Assembly: GCA_017435385.1 (NCBI GenBank)
Contig: JAFSFB010000012.1
Location: forward strand, 1 to 64,000
From: Clostridia bacterium
GTDB lineage: Bacteria > Bacillota > Clostridia > Oscillospirales > Acutalibacteraceae
Direction of reading: 5' to 3'
DNA: 64,000 nucleotides
Shown piece after piece: positions 50,095-59,718 of the stretch (its first letter is position 1; the number at the start of each line of letters is the position of its first letter). The notes below the pieces were generated by a model, which was not told the origin of the DNA, made no database searches, and saw nothing but the letters and a program-made list of their open reading frames with translations. The translations under genes and the position numbers were made by a program.

Positions 50095-52005
50095 TTATTT
50101 CTTGGACTCTTTTTTCCTTGAAGTGTTTTTTATATACATACAGCTCATGCCTTCGATATCGAGGCTGATGCTGTATTCATATCCGTGCATTGGTTTTTTT
50201 CCGGCTCTGACCGAACCGACGGTGCTCTCGTTTCTGCCGCCGAACTCGAGCTTTGCCGAGCTGAAAACAACTCTGTAGGTGCCTGCCTTGGGAACACCGA
50301 TCCTGTAATTTTTTCTGGTGATGCCCGTAAAGTTGCAGACCGTTATGATCTCATTTCCGCTTTTATCCCGCCTCAGATAAGCCACGACCGAGTTGTCGCC
50401 GTCATCGCTGACTATCCAGCGAAAGCCGTCCCAGCTGTAATCGTCTTCCCAGAGAGGGGCATTTGCAAGATAAAATCTGTTGAGCTGAGCCACATAATTT
50501 TTCAGCTGTCTGTGAGCTTCGTAGTCAAGCAGAAGCCAGTCAAGCGGCTTCTTATAATTCCATTCGATGAACTGACCGAACTCGCTGCCCATAAAGATAA
50601 GCTTTTTCCCCGGATGCGACATCATATAGCCGAGAAACGAACGCATCCCCGCAAACTTTTCTTCATAGCTGCCGGGCATTTTGTTTATGAGCGAGCATTT
50701 GCCGTGAACGACCTCGTCATGCGAAACGGGAAGCACAAAGTTTTCCGAAAAAGCATAGAAGAAGGAGAAGGTCAGCTTATCATGGTTGAATTTTCTGAAA
50801 TATCCGTCAAGCGAGAAATAATGCAGGCAGTCATTCATCCAACCCATATTCCATTTGAAATTGAAGCCGAGACCGCCGCTGTAAACGGGCTTGGAAACCA
50901 TGGGCCACGCCGTGCTTTCCTCAGCGATCATCATAACATCACCGTGCTCTCTGAAAACCGCTTCGTTGAGCTTCCTGAGAAAATCGATCGCCTCGAGGTT
51001 CTCGTGCCCTCCGGATGAATTCGGGATCCATGCGCCGTTATTCCTGCCGTAATCGAGATAGAGCATGGAGGCAACGGCATCGACCCTCAGACCGTCAATA
51101 TGAAATTTATCGATCCAGAACAACGCACTCGAAATGAGGAAGCTCCTGACCTCGGGCCTGCCGTAATCAAAAACTCTCGTTCCCCACTGATAGTGCTCGC
51201 CTTTACGGGGATCGGAATATTCGTAGCATGGACCGCCGTCGAACTCATAAAGTCCGAAGGCATCCTTAGGGAAATGGGCAGGCACCCAGTCAAGGATCAC
51301 GCCGATGCCTGCATTGTGAGCCTTGTCGACAAAATAAGCAAAATCCTCGGGTGTGCCGTATCGGGAGGTCGGAGCAAAATAGCCCGTCACCTGATATCCC
51401 CACGAGCCGTCAAACGGATGCTCGGTTATCGGAAGAAGCTCGATATGGGTATACCCCATATCCTTCACATATGGAATAAGCCTGTCGGCAAGCTCTCCGT
51501 AAGGGAGAGGATTTCCGTCGTCATACATCTGCCACGAGCCTGCATGAACCTCATAGATATTCACGGGAGAAGCATAGATATCAGACCGTCTTCTGTCCGC
51601 CATCCATTTTCTGTCGGTCCATTTGTAGCCGTGAATACCGTAAAGCTTTGAAGCCGTATCGGGTCTTGTTTCGGCATGGAAGGCATAGGGATCGCTTTTA
51701 TAAAAAGCTCTGCCGTCATGCGTTTCAATGAAATATTTATATGAGTCATACCGCTTCAGACCGTCAATGCGGCATTCCCAGACTCCGCCGCTGATTTTGT
51801 GCATCGGGTTGCATTCGGGATGCCAGCCGTTGAACTCTCCGCCGACGCTTACTCGGGCAGCATCGGGAGCCCAGACTCTGAAAACCCAGCCTGTGCCGCA
51901 GGGATGCGCACCCATAAATTCATATGCCTTGGAATTCGTGCCTTCATGGAAAAGATAGAGCGGAATACCGTTATCCGCCTTGGCTGTTATTCTTTTCTTT
52001 GACAC
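50095..52005 (-). CDS. glgB: 1,4-alpha-glucan branching enzyme
   Basis: A 636-residue GH13 enzyme that makes alpha-1,6 branches in glycogen. It has the N-terminal CBM48 region ([19 protein letters not shown]), then [21 protein letters not shown] (nucleophile Asp), [10 protein letters not shown] (acid Glu) and [13 protein letters not shown] 52005 is chosen because GGGGA lies 7 bases upstream and the family's start fits; the longer in-frame ATG at 52065 lies in the promoter's -35. First gene of the glgB-glgC-glgD-CAP-glgA operon. Confidence 0.95.
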   Translation of the reverse strand: MSKKRITAKADNGIPLYLFHEGTNSKAYEFMGAHPCGTGWVFRVWAPDAARVSVGGEFNGWHPECNPMHKISGGVWECRIDGLKRYDSYKYFIETHDGRAFYKSDPYAFHAETRPDTASKLYGIHGYKWTDRKWMADRRRSDIYASPVNIYEVHAGSWQMYDDGNPLPYGELADRLIPYVKDMGYTHIELLPITEHPFDGSWGYQVTGYFAPTSRYGTPEDFAYFVDKAHNAGIGVILDWVPAHFPKDAFGLYEFDGGPCYEYSDPRKGEHYQWGTRVFDYGRPEVRSFLISSALFWIDKFHIDGLRVDAVASMLYLDYGRNNGAWIPNSSGGHENLEAIDFLRKLNEAVFREHGDVMMIAEESTAWPMVSKPVYSGGLGFNFKWNMGWMNDCLHYFSLDGYFRKFNHDKLTFSFFYAFSENFVLPVSHDEVVHGKCSLINKMPGSYEEKFAGMRSFLGYMMSHPGKKLIFMGSEFGQFIEWNYKKPLDWLLLDYEAHRQLKNYVAQLNRFYLANAPLWEDDYSWDGFRWIVSDDGDNSVVAYLRRDKSGNEIITVCNFTGITRKNYRIGVPKAGTYRVVFSSAKLEFGGRNESTVGSVRAGKKPMHGYEYSISLDIEGMSCMYIKNTSRKKESKK

Positions 52006-52036
52006 GGAACAGTCCCCTTCCGTTATACATAGTTTA

Positions 52037-52065
52037 ATTATATCAATTCGCTCTCGCATTTTCAA
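52037..52065 (-). promoter_or_regulatory. Sigma-A promoter of the glycogen operon
   Basis: Read on the reverse strand: TTGAAA (52065-52060), 17 bases, TATAAT (52042-52037). It places the start of transcription before the GTG at 52005. Confidence 0.8.
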
Positions 52066-52150
52066 GAGTGTCTTATATATTATTAGTTACAAAATATCTA
52101 TATAATTATTAAGCAAATTGACAATAAAGATTACAATAATGTTATCTTCA

Positions 52151-52179
52151 TTGACAAAAATGATTAATTTTGCTATTAT
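52151..52179 (+). promoter_or_regulatory. Sigma-A promoter of the pseudokinase gene
   Basis: TTGACA (52151-52156), 17 bases, TATTAT (52174-52179). A second TTGACA at 52118 lacks a good -10. Confidence 0.8.
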
Positions 52180-52211
52180 TACAATGATTTATTGCATTAA
52201 GGAGAACCCAT

Positions 52212-53984
52212 ATGATCAGTTCAGATAATCTCTGCATGAGCTGCATGCGAGAAATCGGGGATGCAAAAAAATGTCCCCACTGCGGATATTATGCCGATTC
52301 AACTCAGATATCGCCGTATCTGCCTGTCAGAACGGTTATCGCAAACCGCTATATGGTCGGCAAAATGCTCGAATATAACGGTGAGGGCGCAACCTATATC
52401 GGCTGGGACCTCGTTGAAAAAAAGGCTATCAAGATCCGTGAATTCATTCCTGATTCGTTCACCATCCGTTCGACCTCCAACCTGACCCTTCAGGTCATGA
52501 GAGGAAGCGAAAACATTTTCAACGACCTTCGCAGAAGCTTTGAGGAGATGTGGACAAAGCTTGCCCGCTTCAAGGGGCATTCCGCTCTCATCAGCGTCAA
52601 CGGAGTTGTTGAGGATTTCGGAACTTCATATGCGATCTACGACCATTTTGAAGGCATAACCCTGCGTGATTTTCTTCTCAGAAGCAAAACGGGCTACATA
52701 ACATGGGAAAGAGCCAGACAGCTTCTCATGCCCGTTCTCTCCGCCCTCGGTGCGCTTCACTCCGCCGCAATTATCCACAGAGGCATATCGCCCTCAACGC
52801 TCATTATCGGCACTGACGGAAAGATAAAGATCACGGGCTTCTGCATCGGTGCGGCAAGAAACGCAAAGAGCGACCTCAACAGCCAGCTTTATGAAGGCTA
52901 TGCGGCGTTTGAGCAGTACGGCTTCGACGGTCAGCAGGGTACATGGACCGATGTTTACGCCTTTGCGGCGGTGCTTTACAGAACCCTTATCGGAAGCGAC
53001 CCCATCTCTGCTCAGGAAAGAATGTCAAACGACAGACTCATGGTTCCCGGCAAATTTGCCGAGGCCCTTCCCGCATATGTTATAAACGGTCTTATCAACG
53101 CTCTCCAGATCCTTCCCGACGACAGAACAAGAACCGTTGAACAGCTCAGAGCCGAGCTTTCGGCTTCTCCCGTTGCAACGGCTGTCAGCGGTCAGTATCA
53201 GCGACCCTCAGCCCCCAAGGTTCCCGTTCTGAACCGTCAGAAAAACGCTTCGGAGAATCCTTCCGTACCTCCCAAAGCCAAGCCTGCAAAGAGCAAAAAA
53301 CAGATCAGCAGCATTCCGCTGATGCTTATGAGCGCCGCAATAACATTCATCATCGGCATTCTTTGCTTGACAATTTTCCTCGTCGTTTCCGACAAGCCCA
53401 ACGGCGGAACGGGCACGGAGCAGACCGAAACTGCGATGATAAGCATTGACAGCTATGTCGGCAGAAACTTCTACGAGGTTGAAAACTTCCCCAACATTAA
53501 GAAGCTCAAGGTTACCAAGGCTTATGCCTACAGCGAGGAATTCAGCAAGGGCATGATCGTATCCCAGAGCCTTGCTCCCGGCGATTACTCCGCAGGAACC
53601 GAGATCGTTTTCACAATCAGCGACGGCGTTGAGATGATAACCCTGCCCGACAATATCATAGGCATGAAATACGAGGATGCCGAAAAGCGTCTGACCGAGA
53701 TCGGTTTCGTCTGCAAGCGTCTTGATGTACGCACGGGCTATGACACCGATTCGACCGAAAAGGTCGTTGCAATCGGACTTCAGGAAAACAAGGAATACGC
53801 CAAAGGAACGGAAGTCACTCTCAGAGTCTTCATTCCCAAGGGTGAGCCCGTGACCGATGACTCGGGCGAGTTCGTGACCGATTCAAGAGGCAATGTTGTT
53901 TACGAAGAAAAGACAGAGCCCGAATCAACCGATTATTATTATGTCCCGGATGTACCCTCTGATTATCCGGGCGAGGAAGAATAA
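52212..53984 (+). CDS. Zinc-ribbon PASTA protein with a degenerate kinase domain (pseudokinase)
   Basis: A 590-residue membrane protein. A zinc ribbon (Cys 8, 11, 21, 24) is followed by a protein-kinase-like domain (about 35-320). The ATP lysine segment K-K-A-I-K-I-R-E-F is present, but the catalytic loop reads H-R-G (189-191) instead of H-R-D, and the DFG motif reads G-F-C (209-211), so both catalytic Asp are lost. A basic, Pro-rich juxtamembrane stretch and a membrane helix (about 373-398) follow, then two PASTA units (about 410-545) and an acidic tail. It probably senses muropeptides or cell-wall precursors through PASTA without phosphorylating anything. AAGGAG precedes the ATG. Confidence 0.87.
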   Translation: MISSDNLCMSCMREIGDAKKCPHCGYYADSTQISPYLPVRTVIANRYMVGKMLEYNGEGATYIGWDLVEKKAIKIREFIPDSFTIRSTSNLTLQVMRGSENIFNDLRRSFEEMWTKLARFKGHSALISVNGVVEDFGTSYAIYDHFEGITLRDFLLRSKTGYITWERARQLLMPVLSALGALHSAAIIHRGISPSTLIIGTDGKIKITGFCIGAARNAKSDLNSQLYEGYAAFEQYGFDGQQGTWTDVYAFAAVLYRTLIGSDPISAQERMSNDRLMVPGKFAEALPAYVINGLINALQILPDDRTRTVEQLRAELSASPVATAVSGQYQRPSAPKVPVLNRQKNASENPSVPPKAKPAKSKKQISSIPLMLMSAAITFIIGILCLTIFLVVSDKPNGGTGTEQTETAMISIDSYVGRNFYEVENFPNIKKLKVTKAYAYSEEFSKGMIVSQSLAPGDYSAGTEIVFTISDGVEMITLPDNIIGMKYEDAEKRLTEIGFVCKRLDVRTGYDTDSTEKVVAIGLQENKEYAKGTEVTLRVFIPKGEPVTDDSGEFVTDSRGNVVYEEKTEPESTDYYYVPDVPSDYPGEEE

Positions 53985-53993
53985 AGCATTTTT

Positions 53994-54020
53994 GAGCCGA
54001 GATTTTCTCGGCTCTTTTTA
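53994..54020 (+). terminator. Intrinsic terminator
   Basis: GAGCCGAG and CTCGGCTC with a 5-base loop and a T tract after the pseudokinase gene. The next promoter starts directly behind it. Confidence 0.88.
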
Positions 54021-54049
54021 TTGACTTTAAGCTCTTTTTGTTTTATAGT
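54021..54049 (+). promoter_or_regulatory. Sigma-A promoter of the FliB-GH92-ChbG run
   Basis: TTGACT (54021-54026), 17 bases, TATAGT (54044-54049). Confidence 0.75.
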
Positions 54050-54079
54050 CATTCTATAGAAGTTCAGAGAGATGATTTG

Positions 54080-55144
54080 ATGAAATGCACATATCCTCAT
54101 TATTATAAAAAATTCAGATGCATCGCAGACAAATGTCCCGACACCTGCTGCGCAGGCTGGGAGATCGTCGTCGATGAGGAGTCCGCAGAAAAATACCGTC
54201 TTGCCGACGGAGAAATCGGCAAAAAACTCCGAAGCTCAATGGCTGTCGACTCCGACAGCGACACGGTTTTTATTTCTCAGAACCGCCGCTGTCCGTTTCT
54301 TCTCGGGAACAATCTTTGCGAAATTTATATTGAGCTGGGCGAAAAAAGTCTTTGCAGGACCTGCACCCTTTTCCCCAGACACATAACCGACCTCGGCTCG
54401 AGAAAAGAAACCGGCATTTCCGTTTCCTGCCCCGAAGCGGCAAGGCTCATCTTTTCTTCGGATGAACCGATAACCTTTGAAACGGTAGACGAGGATATCC
54501 CGATCCAGCCCAATGACATAGATCCGACAACCTATTTTATACTGCAAAAGGCGCAAAAAACAGCGATAAACATACTTCAAAACAGAAAATTTCCGCTCAA
54601 TCTCAGGCTGATCGCTTTTCTCCGTTTCTGCGAGGATGTGCAGAAGAAAATACGCTCTGCCGACATCAGAGAAATTTCTGTCGGCGACGAATATTTTCTC
54701 CCCGTTGCACCATCTGAAGCTCAGGCAAAGCGGACTCTGAACAGATATGCCGCTCTGCTTATTTCGCTCGAAAAGCTCGATCCCGAATGGGCACAGGAGC
54801 TTGAAGCTTCACGGAAGCACTGCAAGCTTCGGTACCCGACCGAAGCGGAGCACCTTGCGGTTTATTTTGCGTTCAGGTATTTCATGACCGCCGCATTCGA
54901 CGGAAATATTCTTTCAAAAGCGAAGTTCGTTGTTTTCTCGGTCATATCCTGCATGATGCTCACGGCGGAATTATCCGACCGTCAGGATAAAGCCGAACGA
55001 ACAGAAGCATACCGCAGATATTCCAAAGAGGTCGAGCATTCGGCAGAAAACATGAGCTCGGTATTCTCGGCAATAAAAAAGAGCCGATGCTTCGGCTCCG
55101 ATAATCTTATAAATATTCTCAGCGGTAACAGTAAGGAGAAATAA
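54080..55144 (+). CDS. fliB: FliB-like lysine-N-methylase
   Basis: A 354-residue protein of the FliB family. The N-terminal cysteine-rich region fits (K-F-R-C-I-A-D-K-C-P-D-T-C-C-A-G-W, then R-C-P-F-L, L-C-E-I-Y, and L-C-R-T-C-T-L-F-P-R), as does C-P-E-A-A-R-L. FliB methylates lysines of flagellin in Salmonella, using an iron-sulfur cluster. No flagellar gene is in the window, so another target is possible. ATG 54080 follows AGAGAG; it is 2 bases ahead of the GH92 gene, so they are co-transcribed. Confidence 0.85.
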   Translation: MKCTYPHYYKKFRCIADKCPDTCCAGWEIVVDEESAEKYRLADGEIGKKLRSSMAVDSDSDTVFISQNRRCPFLLGNNLCEIYIELGEKSLCRTCTLFPRHITDLGSRKETGISVSCPEAARLIFSSDEPITFETVDEDIPIQPNDIDPTTYFILQKAQKTAINILQNRKFPLNLRLIAFLRFCEDVQKKIRSADIREISVGDEYFLPVAPSEAQAKRTLNRYAALLISLEKLDPEWAQELEASRKHCKLRYPTEAEHLAVYFAFRYFMTAAFDGNILSKAKFVVFSVISCMMLTAELSDRQDKAERTEAYRRYSKEVEHSAENMSSVFSAIKKSRCFGSDNLINILSGNSKEK

Positions 55145-55146
55145 AA

Positions 55147-57192
55147 ATGAAATACTGCGATTTAGTCAACACAAAGCAAGGCAGCAAATCGACCCACCGC
55201 TATTCAAACGGCAATACCCTGCCTCTCGTTCAGCGTCCCTTCGGCATGGCGGCTTTTGCTCCGCAGACCGAAGAACACAGCATCCGCTGGTATTATCATC
55301 CCGACAGCAGAAGCCTCGAGGGAATCCGCCTCACCCATCAGCCCTCTCCGTGGATCGCAGACTACGGCGCATTCGTCTTCATTCCCCAGAATGACCGTAT
55401 GGGCGGCATGGGAGAGGAACGCTGGTCGGGCTTCAGACCCGAGGAGGCAATTCTCACCCCCTATTATCTCAAGACCCGTTTTCTCCGTTCAAGGTGTGAC
55501 TTTGAGCTGACTCCCACGGAAAGAGGCGCATCGGTACTCATCAGCTTCTCCGACGAGGGCGAAAACTATCTCTCCGTTCTTCCCGTGACGGGAAACTACT
55601 CCTTCCGATTTGATGCAAAAGAAAATATTCTCTATGCTTCAACCGATATGCACATGAGCGGTGAAGCGGTTAAATTCAAGACTTATCTTGCCGTTAAGTT
55701 CCCCGAAGATTCGGTCGATGCCGACAAAACTCTCGTCAGCAGCCGCAACGATTTCAGAAGCGGCACAAAGGCAAGAGGCAAAAATGCAGGCATTCACATC
55801 TGCCTGAAAAACAAGATAACCGAGCTGAAACTCGCTATCTCATATATCAGCTGTGAGCAGGCACTCCGCAACCTCGAAGCCGAGCTTGCAGGCAAGGATT
55901 TTGCACTTCTGAAAGCAGAAGCCGAGGAAATATGGGAAAGCTATCTTTCGAGAATCAAAATCGAGGCGGCTGACGAAAAGCAGCTCCGCACCTTCTATTC
56001 ATGCATGTACAGAGCTTTTCTCTATCCTCATAAATGCCACGAATATGACAAAAACGGAAAGGCGATCCACTACTGTCCCCACGACGGCAAGGTCTATGAC
56101 GGCGTAAGATACACCGACAACGGCTTCTGGGATACCTACAGAACAGTTTATCCGTTCTTTGCTCTCGTTGCCAATGATGAGCTTCGTGAAATGCTTACGG
56201 CGTTCATTCACGAATATAAAGAAAGCGGCTGGCTCCCGAGATGGCTTTCGATCGGCGAATGCGGCTGCATGCCCAGCACGCTCATTGATGCGGTTATTGC
56301 CGACGGTGCGGTCAAGGGCTTCATCGACGAACCGACTCTGCGCATCGCACTCGAGGGCATGCTCAAGCACTCCGTCACAAATCCTCCCGAAAGACGCTTC
56401 GGCAGAAACGGTGCGGAAAGCTATTGCAAATACGGCTATGTGCCGTATGATATGGAAAAGGAATCAGTCAATCTCACCCTCGATGCCGCCTACGGCGACT
56501 GGTGCATCGCTGAGGTTGCAAAGATACTCGGTGAAAAGAAGATCGAAACGGAATACCGCAAGCGTGCATTGAACTATAAAAATATTTTCGATGCCGAAAC
56601 GGGCTTCATGCGTCCCAAAGACAAAAAAGGCAAATTCCGCCCCGAATTCTCTCCCATCATGTGGGGCAGAGATTACACAGAGGGAAGCGCATGGCAGAAT
56701 TCGTTTGCCGTGCCTCATGACATCGAAGGTCTTGCCGAGCTTTACGGCGGCAAGGATAAGCTTATCGAGAAGATCGACGAGCTTTTCGCAACCGAGCCCG
56801 ATTATCTTATCCGAGGTTATGACTGCGAAATTCACGAAATAACAGAGCTTGCGGCTATCGATTTCGGTCAGTGCGCAATCTCAAACCAGCCCAGCTTCCA
56901 TATTCCCTATATCTATTCCGCTCTCGGCTGCGTCGAAAAGTCGGCATACTGGGTCGAAAGACTCTGCAAGGAAGCCTTCTCATATGAAAATGACGGTTTC
57001 CCCGGCGACGAGGATAACGGCACAACGGCGATATGGTATATCTTCGGCGTTCTCGGCTTCTATCCCTTCTGCCCCGGCAAGCCCGAATATGTCAAGGGCA
57101 AGAAGCAGGTGCTCAAAGCCGTTATCGGCGGCAAGGAAATCGATGCCGACAAATTTGAAGGAAATAAAATCGCATATAAAGATCTTATATAA
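55147..57192 (+). CDS. GH92 alpha-mannosidase, intracellular
   Basis: A 681-residue GH92 enzyme, a calcium-dependent exo-alpha-mannosidase. Visible are N-T-K-Q-G-S at the start, D-N-G-F-W-D-T-Y-R-T-V-Y-P-F-F in the catalytic (alpha/alpha)6 domain, E-S-G-W-L-P-R-W-L-S, and the catalytic F-P-G-D-E-D-N-G-T-T-A-I-W-Y. No signal peptide, whereas many GH92 enzymes are exported, so it should act on imported manno-oligosaccharides. It is followed by a ChbG deacetylase; manA at 1.3 kb could use the released mannose. Confidence 0.92.
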   Translation: MKYCDLVNTKQGSKSTHRYSNGNTLPLVQRPFGMAAFAPQTEEHSIRWYYHPDSRSLEGIRLTHQPSPWIADYGAFVFIPQNDRMGGMGEERWSGFRPEEAILTPYYLKTRFLRSRCDFELTPTERGASVLISFSDEGENYLSVLPVTGNYSFRFDAKENILYASTDMHMSGEAVKFKTYLAVKFPEDSVDADKTLVSSRNDFRSGTKARGKNAGIHICLKNKITELKLAISYISCEQALRNLEAELAGKDFALLKAEAEEIWESYLSRIKIEAADEKQLRTFYSCMYRAFLYPHKCHEYDKNGKAIHYCPHDGKVYDGVRYTDNGFWDTYRTVYPFFALVANDELREMLTAFIHEYKESGWLPRWLSIGECGCMPSTLIDAVIADGAVKGFIDEPTLRIALEGMLKHSVTNPPERRFGRNGAESYCKYGYVPYDMEKESVNLTLDAAYGDWCIAEVAKILGEKKIETEYRKRALNYKNIFDAETGFMRPKDKKGKFRPEFSPIMWGRDYTEGSAWQNSFAVPHDIEGLAELYGGKDKLIEKIDELFATEPDYLIRGYDCEIHEITELAAIDFGQCAISNQPSFHIPYIYSALGCVEKSAYWVERLCKEAFSYENDGFPGDEDNGTTAIWYIFGVLGFYPFCPGKPEYVKGKKQVLKAVIGGKEIDADKFEGNKIAYKDLI

Positions 57193-57216
57193 ATAAACGG
57201 AAAAGAGGAAAAAATC

Positions 57217-58116
57217 ATGGACAGATATCTCATCATCAACGCTGACGACTTCGGTATGTGCAGAGGCGCAAACCTTGCCGTTATGGATCTTTTCAGAGAT
57301 CCTGCAAGCGCTCTCACTTCATCGACGATCATGGCTCCCTGCGCATGGGCTCCCGAGGCATGCCGTTTTGCGGCTGAAAATCCGCAGTATGCAATCGGCG
57401 TTCATCTCACGCTCACAAGCGAATGGTCAAACTACCGTTGGGCACCCGTAAACTCAAATAACACCGACTCTCTTCGTGACGAAGAGGGCTTCATGTGGCA
57501 CGAGAGCGATCAGGTTGAAAAGAATGTTGACCTTGAGGAAACAAGAGGCGAAATCAAGGCTCAGATCGAACGCTGCAAAAAGCTCGGTCTTGTTACCCCC
57601 TCGCATCTCGACAACCATATGGGCTCGCTTTACGGCATCGAAACGGGCAGATTCGAGCTTCTTCAGATGACTCTTCAGACCGCCGCAGAATACGGTCTGC
57701 CCTTCCGTTTCCCCGCATCGTTCTCCGATGCTCAGCTTTCAAACACGATGCTTGACATCAACATTGACAAGGATATGATCCATGCCATGCTCGGTCAGCT
57801 TGTCAGCTTCATCAATCAGCTCGGCGTTGCCGTTCCCGACCACCTCATTCCCAACGAATGGAACGCTCCCCAGACCGAAAGCTACGAGAATTTCCGTGAA
57901 TATGTATATGACCTCTATGCAACCATGCCCGAGGGCATAACCGAAACCTATATGCACCCCTCTCTTGAAACCGATGATCTCAAGGGAACAACGGGCTGCT
58001 GGGAGCGCAGAGTCTGGGAATATAAGTTCCTCAAGGATCCCAAAACAAGACAGCATATCGAGGCTCACGGCATCAAGCTCATCAACTACCGTGACCTTGC
58101 CGAGATGAGAAAATAA
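57217..58116 (+). CDS. ChbG/HpnK family carbohydrate deacetylase
   Basis: A 299-residue protein with the YdjC fold: start LIINADDFGMCRGAN (metal-binding Asp-Asp), IGVHLTLTSEW, and the metal His pair in SHLDNHMGSLYG. The best-known member, ChbG, removes acetyl from N-acetylated beta-glucosides before cleavage; HpnK relatives also exist. A role in trimming acetylated N-glycan-type sugars with GH92 is a plausible inference. It follows GH92 by 24 bases and is 1 base ahead of the next gene. Confidence 0.9.
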   Translation: MDRYLIINADDFGMCRGANLAVMDLFRDPASALTSSTIMAPCAWAPEACRFAAENPQYAIGVHLTLTSEWSNYRWAPVNSNNTDSLRDEEGFMWHESDQVEKNVDLEETRGEIKAQIERCKKLGLVTPSHLDNHMGSLYGIETGRFELLQMTLQTAAEYGLPFRFPASFSDAQLSNTMLDINIDKDMIHAMLGQLVSFINQLGVAVPDHLIPNEWNAPQTESYENFREYVYDLYATMPEGITETYMHPSLETDDLKGTTGCWERRVWEYKFLKDPKTRQHIEAHGIKLINYRDLAEMRK

Positions 58117-58117
58117 T

Positions 58118-58816
58118 ATGACTTTGTTTGAAGCGGCAAAAATCAGAATATCGAGAAGAACCTATATACCCGAGCTTCTTTCCGATGAGAAAAAATCAGC
58201 TCTGCAAAAGATTATCGACGGCATCTGCGAACGCTCGGGGCTGAGAATCATCCTTATGGAAAACGGTGAGGACTGCTTCAGTCTGATGAAAAGCTACGGC
58301 ATGTTCAGCGGCGTGAAAAGTTATTTTGCGCTTGCTGGCAGAGCAGACGACGAAAGGCTTCATGAAAAGGTCGGATATTACGGAGAAGAGCTCGTCCTTG
58401 AAGCAACCCGCCTCGGACTCGGCACATGCTGGGTTGCGGGAAGCTATGATAAGGCATCGACCGATATCGGTCTAGCCGACGGCGAAGCTCTGGTGTGCGT
58501 GATTTCCGTCGGTGAAATAAAAGAAGCTGAAAATCTCAAAGAAAAATTCATCTCGGGCATCATCAAAACCAAAAGAAAAACCGCCTCGCAAATGAGCAAA
58601 AATCTTGACAGCTCTCCCGAATGGTTCAAAAAAGGAATGGACTTCGTTGTGAATGCGCCTTCCGCACGCAACATGCAGCCCGTCGTTTTTGAATACACTC
58701 CCGACGGAGTCGGAACAGAGCTTCTCGGCAGTTATTCCGTCAACAGAATCGACCTCGGAATCGCCGAATATCATTTTGAGCTCGGAAGCGGAAAGAGAAT
58801 AACGGATTTCAATTAA
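58118..58816 (+). CDS. Nitroreductase-fold protein
   Basis: A 232-residue protein resembling FMN nitroreductases of the TM1586 type, with two half-domains in one chain. Features: R-I-S-R-R-T-Y at the start (phosphate contact), L-E-A-T-R-L-G-L-G-T-C-W-V-A-G-S, and N-A-P-S-A-R-N-M-Q-P-V-V-F in the second half. Flavin binding is likely; the substrate is unknown. The preceding gene overlaps closely, so it belongs to the same operon. It ends at the terminator shared with the phage genes. Confidence 0.82.
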   Translation: MTLFEAAKIRISRRTYIPELLSDEKKSALQKIIDGICERSGLRIILMENGEDCFSLMKSYGMFSGVKSYFALAGRADDERLHEKVGYYGEELVLEATRLGLGTCWVAGSYDKASTDIGLADGEALVCVISVGEIKEAENLKEKFISGIIKTKRKTASQMSKNLDSSPEWFKKGMDFVVNAPSARNMQPVVFEYTPDGVGTELLGSYSVNRIDLGIAEYHFELGSGKRITDFN

Positions 58817-58822
58817 AAAATC

Positions 58823-58856
58823 GGAGCAGTACGGAAAACCCGTACTGCTCCTTTTA
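58823..58856. terminator. Bidirectional terminator at the phage-module border
   Basis: GGAGCAGTACGG and CCGTACTGCTCC form a 12-bp stem with A and T tracts, between the nitroreductase gene and the reverse-strand phage genes. Confidence 0.9.
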
Positions 58857-58858
58857 TT

Positions 58859-59701
58859 TTATCTGAAGGCTATGTATCTGTATGATGTGCCGCCCTCGTT
58901 GAGAAGCGGATAACAGCCTTTCGATGACGATGTTGTGCTGTTAATGACCTTAAAGCCCGAATCCGTCACTTCAACTCCGTACGAATGCCCGTTCTCGGCA
59001 GCGATTCCGTAATAGATGTAACATTTCTGTGCCGCAAAATCGATATAATAGACCGGCAGATTCTGCCCTATTACAACAACAAGCCTCGGTCTGAAGCCGA
59101 GATTGACAGAATATGACGAATTGCCTCTCCCCGTATACGAGCCCGATTCCACGGGCTGTTGAAGATATTCGAGCTGCTGCGCCGAAAGGTGAATGCTTTC
59201 ATCCTTTATGTGAGAAGCGCAAAACAGCTCCTTCCCGAGAAACGACGGCATATCGACCGACGAGCCGTCTGCAGGACAGAGAGAAGCGATAACCTTCGCC
59301 CATGCGGTCAGCACGAAAGCGTCCGTATCTCTGTCGGAAACTATGCTGTCACAGCCCGAAGATTCGATGTTCAGCGACGAATCGAAGGTCAGACAGTCAA
59401 TGATATCCGTAAACGCATCGTGGCACGCCGCACCGCCCGAAGAAAACGGAGCGTGAATAGAGAAGCGGAGTGTAATATTGACCTGCCTGCAATTCTCGTT
59501 TTCAACAAGCACCCCCTCGTCATTCTCGACGAAGGAATCAACGATCGTCATGCTGTCGATGCCGACGGCAACGGTCGTATTGCGAAGCGGAACCTCCTTC
59601 TTGATTGCGGGATATTCCGTAAGGAACTTGATATATTCAAGCTCGTCCCTTTCTTTAAGCCATGCCACGATATTGGCAGGCATTGAGCTGATTGCGCTCA
59701 T
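58859..59701 (-). CDS. Phage protein with a receptor-binding-like C-terminal domain
   Basis: A 280-residue protein, the last gene of the reverse-strand phage cluster. The N-terminal ~165 residues resemble phage minor capsid or tail-terminator proteins (I-V-A-W-L-K, then V-A-V-G-I-D, L-R-F-S-I-H-A-P-F-S-S-G-G, D-A-F-T-D-I-I-D-C-L). The C-terminal ~95 residues look like a fibre-tip beta domain (G-S-Y-T-G-R-G, L-G-F-R-P-R-L-V-V-V-I-G, V-T-D-S-G-F-K-V, then L-N-E-G-G-T-S-Y-R-Y-I-A-F-R). Having both in one chain is unusual. GGAGAG precedes the ATG. Family calls here are by pattern only. Confidence 0.6.
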   Translation of the reverse strand: MSAISSMPANIVAWLKERDELEYIKFLTEYPAIKKEVPLRNTTVAVGIDSMTIVDSFVENDEGVLVENENCRQVNITLRFSIHAPFSSGGAACHDAFTDIIDCLTFDSSLNIESSGCDSIVSDRDTDAFVLTAWAKVIASLCPADGSSVDMPSFLGKELFCASHIKDESIHLSAQQLEYLQQPVESGSYTGRGNSSYSVNLGFRPRLVVVIGQNLPVYYIDFAAQKCYIYYGIAAENGHSYGVEVTDSGFKVINSTTSSSKGCYPLLNEGGTSYRYIAFR

Positions 59702-59718
59702 AGCTCACATCTCTCCTT

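Noticed and set aside
50185-51018. Forward reading frame of 277 codons over glgB
   Set aside because: Antisense to catalytic motifs of the branching enzyme; no start signal.
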